From JBHOQX01 sp042408595 (lineage in GTDB: Bacteria > Chloroflexota > Chloroflexia > Chloroflexales > Roseiflexaceae), in contig JBHOQX010000005.1 of the NCBI GenBank assembly GCA_042408595.1, forward strand, positions 1 through 64,000: a DNA stretch of 64,000 bases, given 5' to 3'. The translations under genes and the position numbers were made by a program. Positions 42,793 to 51,871 of this stretch are shown in pieces (the stretch's first letter is position 1; each line of letters opens with the position of its first letter). The notes below the pieces were generated by a model that had not been told where the DNA came from, did no database searches, and was given only the letters and a program-made list of their open reading frames with translations.

Positions 42793-43980
42793 ATGCGCAT
42801 TCTGATGCTCAACAACGAGTTTCCGCCGCTGGGCGGGGGAATGGGCACGGCGAACAAGGCGTTGTTCGACGCGCTGGCCGATTACCCGGATATCGAAGTC
42901 GATCTGATCACGTCGGCGCTCGGCGCGCACCGCGAGGCCCGCCGTTTCTCCGGCAGGATCCAGATCTTTGGCGTGCCGGTCTGGAACCGCAACATCCACC
43001 ACTCGACCAATCGTGAGTTGCTCACGTACGCGGTCCAGGCGCTTCCGCTGGCATACCGGTTGCATCGGCGGCAGGCCTACGACTTGTGCTTCGCCTGGAG
43101 CACTGTGCCAGCCGGCGGCGTCGCCCTTTCGCTCAAGCGGCTCTGCGGGCTCCCCTACCAGGTGTGGGTCAGCGGCCCCGATATCCCCGGGTTCGAACAG
43201 CGCTATCGTGCAATCTACCCGCTGCTGACACCAACGATCCGGTCGATCTGGCGGGGCGCGACAGCCGTGATCGCTAAATGCGCCGAAGAGATCACAATGA
43301 TGCAGCGGGTCGTACCCGGCCTGGAGATTACGCTTATTCCAAACGGCGTCGATCTGTGCGCATTTCAGCCTGCTGCTCCGCCACCTGAGAGCGGGCCGTT
43401 ACGCATCATTTGTGTGGCGCGTCTGATCGAACGCAAGGGCCAACACCACCTGATCAAGGCGATCAAACGGCTCAGCGACGCTGGCGTTGACATCCAACTG
43501 GAACTGGTCGGCACCGGCGACGCGCACGCCGCACTCGAAGCGCAGACGCGGCGCTTGGGGATCGCGGATCGGGTGGTGTTCTCCGGCTACGTGCCCCGCG
43601 AGAACCTCCCGGCTCATTACAACGCCGCGGATGTTTTCGTGTTACCGTCCTTCAACGAGGGGCTGAGCCTGGCGGCGCTCGAGGCGCTCGCAAGCGGGCT
43701 GCCACTTGTGCTTTCGCGCACCGGCGGCACCACTGATCTTGTCGAAGAGGGCGTGAACGGGCTGACCTTCGAGTGGGGTAATGTCCCCGCGCTCACGGAG
43801 CACCTCCGCCGCCTCGCCGGAGACCGGGCGCTTGTCCGCCGGATGGGCGCGCAATCGCGGCGGCGGGCGAAGCGGTTTGGGTGGCCGGCGATTACTGAGC
43901 GGTTTGTCGAACTATTCGAGGCGCAGGTTGCTGGGCGCCGGCTAGGCGCACCTGCCTCTATGCAGTCGGAGCCATCGTGA
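42793..43980 (+). CDS. GT4-family glycosyltransferase
   Basis: 395 aa GT-B enzyme: MRILMLNNEFPPLGGGMG, the donor-site region LRIICVARLIERKG, and the E-x7-E motif in SFNEGLSLAALEALASGLPLV. It likely extends an envelope glycan. It starts 9 nt after the GT2 gene and its stop overlaps the next start (GTGA), so it is in the same operon. Confidence 0.92.
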   Translation: MRILMLNNEFPPLGGGMGTANKALFDALADYPDIEVDLITSALGAHREARRFSGRIQIFGVPVWNRNIHHSTNRELLTYAVQALPLAYRLHRRQAYDLCFAWSTVPAGGVALSLKRLCGLPYQVWVSGPDIPGFEQRYRAIYPLLTPTIRSIWRGATAVIAKCAEEITMMQRVVPGLEITLIPNGVDLCAFQPAAPPPESGPLRIICVARLIERKGQHHLIKAIKRLSDAGVDIQLELVGTGDAHAALEAQTRRLGIADRVVFSGYVPRENLPAHYNAADVFVLPSFNEGLSLAALEALASGLPLVLSRTGGTTDLVEEGVNGLTFEWGNVPALTEHLRRLAGDRALVRRMGAQSRRRAKRFGWPAITERFVELFEAQVAGRRLGAPASMQSEPS

Positions 43981-44954
43981 ACGCTCCACCCTGGCGGCGC
44001 TGGCTTTCGCTAGGGCAAGCTTGTGGAACCGTCATGCTCCTGGTGGTACTGTTCCAGTCGGTGGACTGGAGCAGTCTGTCTCATCTTATCCTCAATCTGC
44101 GGTGGTCAAACGCTTCGCTCTCTACCACACTCTTTCTTGTCTTTCATGGGTTGAATGTGCTCCGCTGGAGATGGATCACCGCGCAACCCGACATCAGCAT
44201 ATGGGCCTTTGTCAAATACTATGGCGCCGGTCAGTTTAGTAACAACTTTCTGCCGACCGGCTTCGGCGGTGATGCAGTGCGCGCCGCGCTGCTCAGCACG
44301 CGAGTCTCGCTACCTCGTGCAACGCTCTCGGTGACGCTGGATCGCGGGATCGGTCTCCTGTCACTGGGTGTACTCTGTCTGCTGGGCATATGGCTGGGTT
44401 GGCCGCCCGGTCTGTTCCATGGCGTGCCAGCGGGCATACTCGACGCCAGCTTTTTCCTGGTGATCGCGATACTTTTCGTTGGTGGGGCCGCGGCTGTGTT
44501 TTTGTGGTCGCGCAAGCCAGCATTCCGTGGCATCACTGAGGGTTTGGGGCGGTGTTTTGAGCTAGTCCACATGAAGGAGGGAAACGCTTTGTCCTGGCGA
44601 TGGCTCTTCGGCCGCTTCGCAGGGGCTTATTGTTGCTCCGTCCTGTCAAACCTAAGCCTTGTGCTGGCGTTTTGGAGCGCGATTGGCGCACTTGGCATCG
44701 TTGTCGCACCGGGCGCGGCAGTCTGGCTGGTCTGCGCAGTCTTCCTCTCATTGCTTGCTCCGCTGACCGTCAATGGCCTCGGTCTGCAAGAGGGGGTCTT
44801 TGTCGTAGTGCTTGGGTGTTATAGCGTGCCCATCGAGGCAGCGCTTGGGATCGCATTATTCGTTCGCCTCTTAACACTGGCCTTCAGCGCGCTGGGCGGT
44901 CTTCTTGCGCTTTGGGGTACGGCTCGCCTGCCAACGGTTTCGCGGGCTCGCTAA
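43977..44954 (+). CDS. Flippase-like membrane protein (LPG synthase TM/UPF0104 family)
   Basis: 325 aa with eight or so TM helices, matching the lysylphosphatidylglycerol-synthase transmembrane family: FHGLNVLRWRWI, the signature NNFLPTGFGGDAVRA (normally N-x-x-x-P-x-x-x-G-x-D), and PLTVNGLGLQEGVFV. Members are thought to flip or handle lipid-linked sugars. GTG start overlaps the upstream stop. This gene and the next are clearly less GC-rich than flanking genes, which fits acquisition by transfer. Confidence 0.85.
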   Translation: MNAPPWRRWLSLGQACGTVMLLVVLFQSVDWSSLSHLILNLRWSNASLSTTLFLVFHGLNVLRWRWITAQPDISIWAFVKYYGAGQFSNNFLPTGFGGDAVRAALLSTRVSLPRATLSVTLDRGIGLLSLGVLCLLGIWLGWPPGLFHGVPAGILDASFFLVIAILFVGGAAAVFLWSRKPAFRGITEGLGRCFELVHMKEGNALSWRWLFGRFAGAYCCSVLSNLSLVLAFWSAIGALGIVVAPGAAVWLVCAVFLSLLAPLTVNGLGLQEGVFVVVLGCYSVPIEAALGIALFVRLLTLAFSALGGLLALWGTARLPTVSRAR

Positions 44955-45042
44955 AGCTACACAAACTCGCGATCCGATGCATTAATGGCGGCATTGGCCG
45001 CTCGGTCGAGTGCGATTCGTTATGCGTATCAGAGGTCAGGGG

Positions 45043-45849
45043 ATGAGCCCACAACTTCGCGACTACCCGCGCTACGGCTGGCAACTCATATCCGGTTTCC
45101 GCACTCGGAAAGAGTCTGACGAGGCTGAGCGTCGTGTGCGGGATTTGTCGCCGTACCTGGATTTAAGCCGTCCACTTGATGTTCTCGATGTCGCGAATGG
45201 CCGGCTTCGCCCGCAGTATGCCATCCTGCGCAGCGCAGGGCACCGTGTGATCGGCATCGATCTGATCAATCGGCCGCAGTCGAGCTGGATCGATCTGGCG
45301 TACCGTGGGATGCGCTGTGTCTACGCGCGTAAACTCGGGCTCTCCGCTCAAGTGATGGCCGAATGTGGCCTTGCCGCTGGCGATGTCGGCCTGATGCCGT
45401 TTCGCAGCTCCAGCTTCGATCTTGCTATTTCCTCCGCCGCCTTCGAACATTTCCTTGATGTGCCAGCAGTGGTCGCCGAGTTGCACCGCGTGCTTCGGCC
45501 GGGTGGGATGGTCTGGGTGTCAATTCATCTCTTCACCAGCCCAACCGGCGGGCATAATCTGAGCTTTACCGAGTTTCCGTTGCGCACCATTCCGCGTGGC
45601 GTCGAGCCGTGGGATCATCTGCGCCGTCGCGCGCTTCCGTTTACTGTGCCACTGAACAAGTGGCGCAAACATCAGTACCTCGAAGCGTTCGCACGCCATT
45701 TCGAGCTTCTGGCCAGCTACTGCGCCAGGCGCGAGGGCGAGCAATGGCTGACCCCCGAGACGCTCGCCGCCCTGCCCGGCTACACGACAGATGAACTAAC
45801 CTGCGTCGACTTTGTGCTCGTGGCGAGGAAAGCCTGCGATGACGACTGA
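45043..45849 (+). CDS. SAM-dependent class I methyltransferase (type 11)
   Basis: 268 aa Rossmann-like methyltransferase. Motif I is degenerate (DVLDVANGRLRPQYAI rather than the usual ExGxGxG), then VIGIDL, the motif LPFRSSSFDLAISSAAFEH-like (LMPFRSSSFDLAIS) and LRPGGMVWVS. It probably methylates a sugar or lipid of the surface glycan; the weak motif I may mean altered SAM binding. ATG 45043 has GAGGT upstream; two in-frame starts lie 21 and 33 nt earlier. Its end overlaps the next gene by 11 nt. Confidence 0.75.
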   Translation: MSPQLRDYPRYGWQLISGFRTRKESDEAERRVRDLSPYLDLSRPLDVLDVANGRLRPQYAILRSAGHRVIGIDLINRPQSSWIDLAYRGMRCVYARKLGLSAQVMAECGLAAGDVGLMPFRSSSFDLAISSAAFEHFLDVPAVVAELHRVLRPGGMVWVSIHLFTSPTGGHNLSFTEFPLRTIPRGVEPWDHLRRRALPFTVPLNKWRKHQYLEAFARHFELLASYCARREGEQWLTPETLAALPGYTTDELTCVDFVLVARKACDDD

Positions 45850-47422
45850 ATTGCTCCAGCAAGCGACCGATACCCACGAGATGCGCGACCTGCCTATCCG
45901 TCTCTGGCCACGTCTGCTGGCGCTGATCATTGGGCTCGCGCTGCTCACTCCCACGCTGCTCCTGCTGAACGACGCGCCAGCGCCCTGGTGGGACGAGGGC
46001 TGGACGATGCTCGTCGCGCGCCATTGGGTCGCAGACGGCTTCTATGGGCGCATGCCGGCCACCGGCGCGGAGGGACCAGGCCTGTCGGCCGCTTTCCCGA
46101 CGACTGCGCTGGTCGCGCTCAGTTTCACACTGTTCGGTGTTGGCGTGTGGCAGGCGCGGCTGCCGTCGGTGATTGTGACGATCATCTCGCTCGTGCTGCT
46201 CTACACCCTCGCGCGGCGGCTGTATGATCGGACGGTCGCTTGGGGCACGCTTGCCATCGTTCTGCTGACCGGCAGCCATCTTGATGTTAACCCGGTCCAC
46301 GTCGGTCGGCAGGTGCTGGCCGAGCCGATCCAGATCTGCGCCCTATTGGGCGGGTACTTGGCATTCCTGCCGGCGGCGCGGGGGCCGGGGTGGGGCTGGC
46401 CGGCAGCGCTGCTGCTCTGGGGGCTGGCGCTGGTTGCCAAACAGCAGACGCTGCCGTTCTGGGTGGCCTCGCTGCTACTGCCGCTCGGCCTGGCGCTCTG
46501 GCGGCGAAGCTGGCGCGTGGCAGCCGTCCTGCTTGGGGCGCTGGCGGGCGGCTGGCTGTCATGGAAGCTGCTGGACACAGGGATCGCCCTGCTGCTTGCC
46601 GGGCACACCGCGCCCTCGCCGCTGCTGCCAGGGTTGACACGCGCCGTCGCGCTCGCGCTCACTCCATCGGCCCGTGAACTGGCCTTGACAGTCCTGTCGG
46701 CTTCCGGGATGCCGGCGATCCTCGGCATAAGCTGGGCAACCGCGCAGACGGTGCGCCGCGCCGGAGTACTCGACCTTGACGATCGCCATGAACTCGTACG
46801 CCTCATGTTGCTTTCATTGGCGGCAAGCTGGCTTCTATGGTATGCGGCGCTCTCCATCGGCTGGCCCCGGTATGCCTATCCGGCGCTGGTGCTTGCAAGT
46901 CCTTTTGCGGCCGCACTGGCCAGCCAACTCACAGGTGGGATGCGTATACGATCTACCGTGAAACAGATCGCTGATTCGTTGTTGAGAGGGCAATCCCATC
47001 AGAAAGCGGCAGTCACGTTCCTGGTGTTGGTGTTGGGCGGGCTGCTGATACCCGTCACCGCCTCACAACTCTATCTCTCGTTTACGCAGCGGCGGGATGA
47101 TGCTGTATTCCGAGTGCTTGATTTCTTAAATACGCAAACTGCGCCTCAGGCTTTGGTCGAAAGCTATGAAAGCGAGATCTTCCCACCACTCCGGCGCCCA
47201 TATCACTACCCGCCGGATGAGACGAATGTCCAGATAATTCGTCGCATTGAACACCATGAGATAGTGGACTACGACTATAATCCGCTTGTAGCGAATCCTG
47301 ACTACCTGGTTATCGGCGTCGTCGGCCGTGCCTCAGGACTATATGACGACATCCTTGCTCGCGGCGCGTTTCGAATCATTCGTCACGAACGGTTGTACGA
47401 CATCTATGCGCGCGTTCGATAA
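45839..47422 (+). CDS. Polytopic GT39/ArnT-like glycosyltransferase, copy 1
   Basis: 527 aa with about 11-12 TM helices and an extracytoplasmic WWDEGW motif (about residues 44-49), the first-loop acidic site of GT-C enzymes that use polyprenyl-phosphate sugars. The C-terminal 110 residues form a soluble domain (YESEIFPPLRRPYHYPPDETN, NPDYLVIG). The next gene is a paralogue with the same C-terminal blocks, so the pair arose by tandem duplication. GAGGAAAG precedes the ATG. Confidence 0.85.
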   Translation: MTTELLQQATDTHEMRDLPIRLWPRLLALIIGLALLTPTLLLLNDAPAPWWDEGWTMLVARHWVADGFYGRMPATGAEGPGLSAAFPTTALVALSFTLFGVGVWQARLPSVIVTIISLVLLYTLARRLYDRTVAWGTLAIVLLTGSHLDVNPVHVGRQVLAEPIQICALLGGYLAFLPAARGPGWGWPAALLLWGLALVAKQQTLPFWVASLLLPLGLALWRRSWRVAAVLLGALAGGWLSWKLLDTGIALLLAGHTAPSPLLPGLTRAVALALTPSARELALTVLSASGMPAILGISWATAQTVRRAGVLDLDDRHELVRLMLLSLAASWLLWYAALSIGWPRYAYPALVLASPFAAALASQLTGGMRIRSTVKQIADSLLRGQSHQKAAVTFLVLVLGGLLIPVTASQLYLSFTQRRDDAVFRVLDFLNTQTAPQALVESYESEIFPPLRRPYHYPPDETNVQIIRRIEHHEIVDYDYNPLVANPDYLVIGVVGRASGLYDDILARGAFRIIRHERLYDIYARVR

Positions 47423-48968
47423 GGTCGCGGAGCGCCCGACGCCGGCAGTTCGGCCCCGTATCTCGCGCGGGCTCGCCCTGCTGGCGTCGGTTGCCGGTAT
47501 CCTCGCACTTGGCTTGTGGAACCTTGACGGTCCGCCGATGTGGTGGGACGAAGGTTGGACGCTCTCCGTCGCCCGCAATTGGGCCGAGCGCGGCTTCTAT
47601 GGCCGGCTGCTGCTCGGCCAACTCTTTCCGCCCGGGCTTGAGGCGTCGTTCTGGGTGACGTGGCCGGTCTCGCTCGGCATGCGGCTGTTTGGCGTGGGAC
47701 TGTGGCAGGGACGGGTGTTCGGTGTGCTCTGCGCCGCCGCGGCGCTTGTGCTGTGCCACCTGCTTGCTGCACGCCTGTACAGCCGGCGCGTCGCCATCGG
47801 GGCGCTCGGCGGGCTCCTGCTGCTCTCGGCGCACCCACAGCTCCACCCGCTGCTGATGGGCCGGCAGGTGCTTGGCGAGATGCCCATGCTCACCTACCTA
47901 CTCGCCGGGTGGCTCTGCCTCCACAACGCGCTGCGCGGCCGGGACTGGTGGCTCCTGCCAGGGGCGCTCCTCTTTGCGCTGGCGGTGCAGGCCAAGGCGC
48001 AGACCATGCCGTTCTGGCTCACGAGCATGGCCGTCGCCCTGGCGGTGATGCTCATCCGGCAGCGCTGGCGGGCGGCGGTGCGGCTGGCGCTGGCGTTCGC
48101 CGGTGGCCTTGTGCTCCAGCCCGCGCTGGACATGGCGCGCGACTCGATCATCGGTGGGCGAACGCTGCCCGTGGCCGGTGTGCAGGGCCTGGTCAGCGTA
48201 ATGGCGCTCGTCACCGGCAGCTTCAATCGCGGCTATGCTCTCACCAATGGGCTAACTTTCGGCGTGCTGCCGCTGCTCGGGCTTGGCTGGGCGGCGTGGC
48301 GCTGGCTGCGCGGCGGCTGGGCCGCCCTCGACGACCAGGACTATGCAGTGCGCGTGAGTCTGATCGCCTTCGCCGGCAGTTGGTTCGCCTGGTATTTGCT
48401 GCTCTCGGTTGGCGTACCGCGCTACATGTTTCCGGCGACGTTTGTCAGCAGCCTGTTCGCCGCCGCGCTGCTGGACGACCTGACCGACGGCTACCGTCTG
48501 GCGGCGACGCTGGAGCGCGCAGTTGAGCCGCTACGCACGCGCCGTTTCAGCCGGGTGAGCGCCGGGGCCTGGCTGGCGATCCTGTTGATCGCGGCGGCGC
48601 TTCCGCTCACCCTCCTCGGCCTGGCGCGTTACTATCCGCTCGTTGACCGCTCGGCCTTCGCCGTGGCGGAGTACTTGAACGGGCGGCCGCCCGGCACCCG
48701 GATCGAGACCTATGAGAGCGAACTACACTTCCTCCTCCGGCAGCCGTATCATTTTCCCCCGGACCAGACACACGTCGCACTGAACAGGCGCAGCCTGCTC
48801 CACGAAGCGACGCCGATCGATTACGATCCGCTGGCCGCCAACCCAGATTATCTGGTGATCGGGGAGTTTGCCCGCGGTAATGACCTGTATGCATCGGCCG
48901 TGGCGGCCGGCCCATTCCGCCTGGCGCAGCGTATCGGCCAGTATGAGGTTTATGCACGGGCGCGGTAA
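47406..48968 (+). CDS. Polytopic GT39/ArnT-like glycosyltransferase, copy 2
   Basis: 520 aa, paralogue of the preceding gene: MWWDEGWTLSVARNWAERGFYGR at the N terminus, GRQVLGEMPMLTYLLAG, and C-terminal YESELHFLLRQPYHFPPD and ANPDYLVIGEF. It overlaps the upstream gene by 17 nt. The copies have diverged widely and copy 2 is more GC-rich, so the duplication is old or one copy came from outside. The predicted role is sugar transfer to lipid or glycan on the outer face of the membrane. Confidence 0.85.
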   Translation: MRAFDKVAERPTPAVRPRISRGLALLASVAGILALGLWNLDGPPMWWDEGWTLSVARNWAERGFYGRLLLGQLFPPGLEASFWVTWPVSLGMRLFGVGLWQGRVFGVLCAAAALVLCHLLAARLYSRRVAIGALGGLLLLSAHPQLHPLLMGRQVLGEMPMLTYLLAGWLCLHNALRGRDWWLLPGALLFALAVQAKAQTMPFWLTSMAVALAVMLIRQRWRAAVRLALAFAGGLVLQPALDMARDSIIGGRTLPVAGVQGLVSVMALVTGSFNRGYALTNGLTFGVLPLLGLGWAAWRWLRGGWAALDDQDYAVRVSLIAFAGSWFAWYLLLSVGVPRYMFPATFVSSLFAAALLDDLTDGYRLAATLERAVEPLRTRRFSRVSAGAWLAILLIAAALPLTLLGLARYYPLVDRSAFAVAEYLNGRPPGTRIETYESELHFLLRQPYHFPPDQTHVALNRRSLLHEATPIDYDPLAANPDYLVIGEFARGNDLYASAVAAGPFRLAQRIGQYEVYARAR

Positions 48969-49050
48969 ACGCGTTCCCCTCTTCCCTCGGAACGGGAGAG
49001 GGGCGATGGGGTGAGAGCCACTCGCCCGATACGTTCAACATTCGTATGCG

Positions 49051-50334
49051 ATGATATCGGACACCCCCTACGAGAACACACAAACTCGCGTTCGGACTCC
49101 GGCCACCGCACGCAGCCGCCTGGCCGGGCTGGCCGGGCTGTGGCTGGCGCTGCGGTTGCTTACCGGCGCAGCGGCCGCCGTCTTCGCCATGCTGCTGCCG
49201 CTCGACCCGACGCGAGCGGTGGGCTGGCCGCCGGCCTGGCCGCCTGGCGCATGGCTGCATCGCCTGCTCGTCGAGCCCTGGGTGCGCTGGGATGCTACAT
49301 ACTATGTCTCTATCGTTCAGCACGGCTACCGCGCCGACGATGGCACAGCGCAGTTCCATCCATTACTTGCTTGGATGGCGACTCCCGTCGGCTGGCTGGT
49401 CGGTAGCCCGGCGCTGGCGCTGCTGCTGGTCGCCTCGGCGGCCAGCCTGGCGCTGCTGGTCGCCTTCGAGCGGCTGGCGCAGCTCGACCTGGACGCGCGG
49501 GATGCACGCGGCGCGACGCTGCTGCTCCTCTTCTGGCCGCCGGCGTTTATTCTGTTCGCGCCCTACACCGAGGGGCTTTTCCTGCTCTGCGCCGTGGGCT
49601 GCCTGTTCTGGGCGCGGCGGCGGCGCTGGTGGCTGGCCGGCCTCGCCGGGGCCCTGGCGACACTCACCCGCCAACAGGGGGTGTTCCTGCTGCTGCCACT
49701 GGCGTGGGAGTTGTGGGCTGCCAGGGGCCAGGGGGCAGGGGTCAGGGGGCAGGGGGCTGACCTATCGCCGCCTGTTGGCGTTTATCGTCCATCGTCCATC
49801 GTCCACTGGGCCAGCCTCGCTCTCATCCCCGCGGGGCTGCTGATCTGGCTTCTGTTTCGGGCGGTCGCGCTGGGCGACCTGCGCGCCGACCTGCGCGACC
49901 CGCAGGCGCTGGTCTTCTCGCTCCTGATCTCGCCCTCGTCGGCCAAAGTCGTGCCGGTGCAGGCCTTCCTGCTGCCGCCGCACGCGCTCTGGCTGGCGTT
50001 GGCGACGTTCACCCGCGCGCCGGAGGTCGCACTGGCGCTCGACCTGGCGCTGGGCGGCTGGTTCCTGGCGATGACAGCGCTGGCGTGGCCGCGCCTGCGC
50101 AGGAGCTACCGCATCTACACCGCCGCCATTGTCCTGGTGAGCTTCAGCTACCACACCGGCCCGTTCTACCCGTACATGGGCCTACCGCGGCACCTGCTGC
50201 TCGCCGTCCCGGTGTTCATCGGCATGGCGCCGCTGGTGCGGGCGCCGCACGCGCGGCTCTTCGTGGTCGCGCTGGGGCTGGCCGGCGCGCTGTTCCTGCT
50301 GCTGATGTACGAGATTCACGGCTGGGTGCCGTAA
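49051..50334 (+). CDS. PIG-V-like mannosyltransferase family membrane protein with repeat insertion
   Basis: 427 aa GT-C-type protein with about 9-10 TM helices. The first loop has VRWDATYYVSI, resembling W-D-x-x-x-Y of PIG-V/GPI mannosyltransferase 2-like bacterial proteins, and TLTRQQGVFLLLPL also fits. Residues about 224-253 (AARGQGAGVRGQGADLSPP…) are encoded by CAGGGGG and ATCGTCC heptamer arrays and probably form a loop. It starts 82 nt after the GT39 pair. Confidence 0.78.
   Translation: MISDTPYENTQTRVRTPATARSRLAGLAGLWLALRLLTGAAAAVFAMLLPLDPTRAVGWPPAWPPGAWLHRLLVEPWVRWDATYYVSIVQHGYRADDGTAQFHPLLAWMATPVGWLVGSPALALLLVASAASLALLVAFERLAQLDLDARDARGATLLLLFWPPAFILFAPYTEGLFLLCAVGCLFWARRRRWWLAGLAGALATLTRQQGVFLLLPLAWELWAARGQGAGVRGQGADLSPPVGVYRPSSIVHWASLALIPAGLLIWLLFRAVALGDLRADLRDPQALVFSLLISPSSAKVVPVQAFLLPPHALWLALATFTRAPEVALALDLALGGWFLAMTALAWPRLRRSYRIYTAAIVLVSFSYHTGPFYPYMGLPRHLLLAVPVFIGMAPLVRAPHARLFVVALGLAGALFLLLMYEIHGWVP
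49720..49809. repeat. Heptamer repeat arrays inside a coding sequence
   Basis: CCAGGGG/CAGGGGG-type units (about 49731-49758) and three perfect ATCGTCC units (49784-49804) lie in frame within the PIG-V-like gene. This is the same kind of repeat found between genes. Confidence 0.7.
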
Positions 50335-50468
50335 CAAACGTAGGCATGTCAGGCATCGTGCCACCAGCAGGCGCTGTCGGACACAGCCGCGCGACAATAC
50401 CACCTTCAGGTCACGGATCGAACAAGGGTACTAGCACCGCCGCGCATCGTTGTACGAGGTAGCTGTTG

Positions 50469-51860
50469 ATGAAAGGGCTATCGGACACTTCAGCTTCTGG
50501 CAACGACCCACGCCTGCTCAGGCCGGATGCGGCGCGCCAAGCAGGTATGCGGCGGCTGCTCGGCGCAGCGGTTGCATTGCTTGCCGCAATCGCCGCGATC
50601 CAGGCATGGCAGGCATGGGACGAATTGAACACCAGCGGCATGGACTTGCAGCAGGACTATATCGCTGCGCAGCGCATGCGCCACAACGACGACCTGTATC
50701 GCCCATTCACAGCACAAGAGATCGCGTCGCTCGGCGTGCGCGAGGAGCTTGGCGTCGGGATGCGCGAGAATGCCCATCCGCCGCCGGCTGTCGCTTTGTT
50801 TTTGCCATTGACGTGGCTGCCGTACCCCATCGTCACGCTCGGATGGACCCTTGCGTCGGTCGGCCTGCTCTGGCTCGTCACCATACGGCTGATCCAGGCG
50901 CTGGCGTTGCCTGTGGATGGCCTGTGGCGCTGGCTGGGGCTCTGCCTGTTGGTCAGTTGGTATCCGGTCTGGCAGCATCTGCATGTGGGCCAATGGACGA
51001 TCCCGCTCTTCGCCCTGATCGTCGCCGCCTGGCTCTGCCTGCGCACCGGACGCGACGGATGGGCGGGCGTGCTGATCGGCTTGGCGATATTGCTCAAGAT
51101 CTATCCCGTCTTGCTGCTGGGATACCCTCTCCTCGCCCGCCGCTGGCGCGCGATCCTCGCCGCTGGCGCGGTGTGCCTGGTTATTGTCCTGCTCCAGACG
51201 CTGATCTACCCTGAGCACTGGCCGCGCTACCTGAGCTATGGCGCGCCCCACAACGCAGCGGTCTGGGTGCCGAACTCGCGAAATGCCTCGCTTGTTAGCC
51301 TCGGCTATCGACTGTTCACCGGCAGCAACGAGGTACGGCCAGCGCTCCCACTGCCGTGGGCCGAGCCGCTCATGCGCGGTGTAGTCTCTGCCGCCGTGCT
51401 TGGCAGCTTCGCCTGGCTGGTCTGGCGGCTACGCCGACAGCCAGATCTCGATGGCGCAGTGAGCCTGGCGATCTGCCTGATGGTGCTGCTCTCGCCGATC
51501 AGCTGGGACCATGCGTTTATTTTTCTGCTGCTGCCGCTCGGCTATGTCTGGCAACAGACACGCGCGCACTCCGGCCCGTGGCGGCGCGCTCCGGCGGTGC
51601 TGGCCGCTACTGCACTGCTTCTGTCACTTGTGCCGATGGAATTGATCTTTGCCGATCTCAAGCGTGCCTACCTGCCAGAACTGATGCCGCCATGGGTTGG
51701 GCTGCTGATCCCCTCAACCGCGGGCATGACGTGTGTGTACCTCGCCGTGTGGCTGACGGTGCGCTGGCGGCTTGCGAACGCGGACGCAACCGCTGAATCA
51801 GTCGACGCTGGCCGCTCGTCTCGTTCCGCGGCGGAGCCGGTCAACTCAAGGCTATCTTGA
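50469..51860 (+). CDS. GT87-like (DUF2029) polyprenol-dependent mannosyltransferase
   Basis: 463 aa with about 10-11 TM helices. Features of the GT87 family: DLQQDYIAAQ in the first loop with the catalytic Asp, ENAHPPPAVALFLPL, GQWTIPLFALI, LAILLKIYPVLLLGYPLL and LSPISWDHAFIFLLLPL. Such enzymes add alpha-mannose to lipid carriers or glycans outside the membrane. TTG at 50466 directly precedes ATG 50469, which has GAGG nine bases away. It overlaps the next frame by TTGA. Confidence 0.87.
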   Translation: MKGLSDTSASGNDPRLLRPDAARQAGMRRLLGAAVALLAAIAAIQAWQAWDELNTSGMDLQQDYIAAQRMRHNDDLYRPFTAQEIASLGVREELGVGMRENAHPPPAVALFLPLTWLPYPIVTLGWTLASVGLLWLVTIRLIQALALPVDGLWRWLGLCLLVSWYPVWQHLHVGQWTIPLFALIVAAWLCLRTGRDGWAGVLIGLAILLKIYPVLLLGYPLLARRWRAILAAGAVCLVIVLLQTLIYPEHWPRYLSYGAPHNAAVWVPNSRNASLVSLGYRLFTGSNEVRPALPLPWAEPLMRGVVSAAVLGSFAWLVWRLRRQPDLDGAVSLAICLMVLLSPISWDHAFIFLLLPLGYVWQQTRAHSGPWRRAPAVLAATALLLSLVPMELIFADLKRAYLPELMPPWVGLLIPSTAGMTCVYLAVWLTVRWRLANADATAESVDAGRSSRSAAEPVNSRLS

Positions 51861-51871
51861 AAGAAGAACTG

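Noticed and set aside
48979..49018. CCCCTCTTCCC…GGGAGAGGGG hairpin as a terminator
   Set aside because: There is no T-tract, the stem has a bulge, and the text matches the degenerate repeat family.
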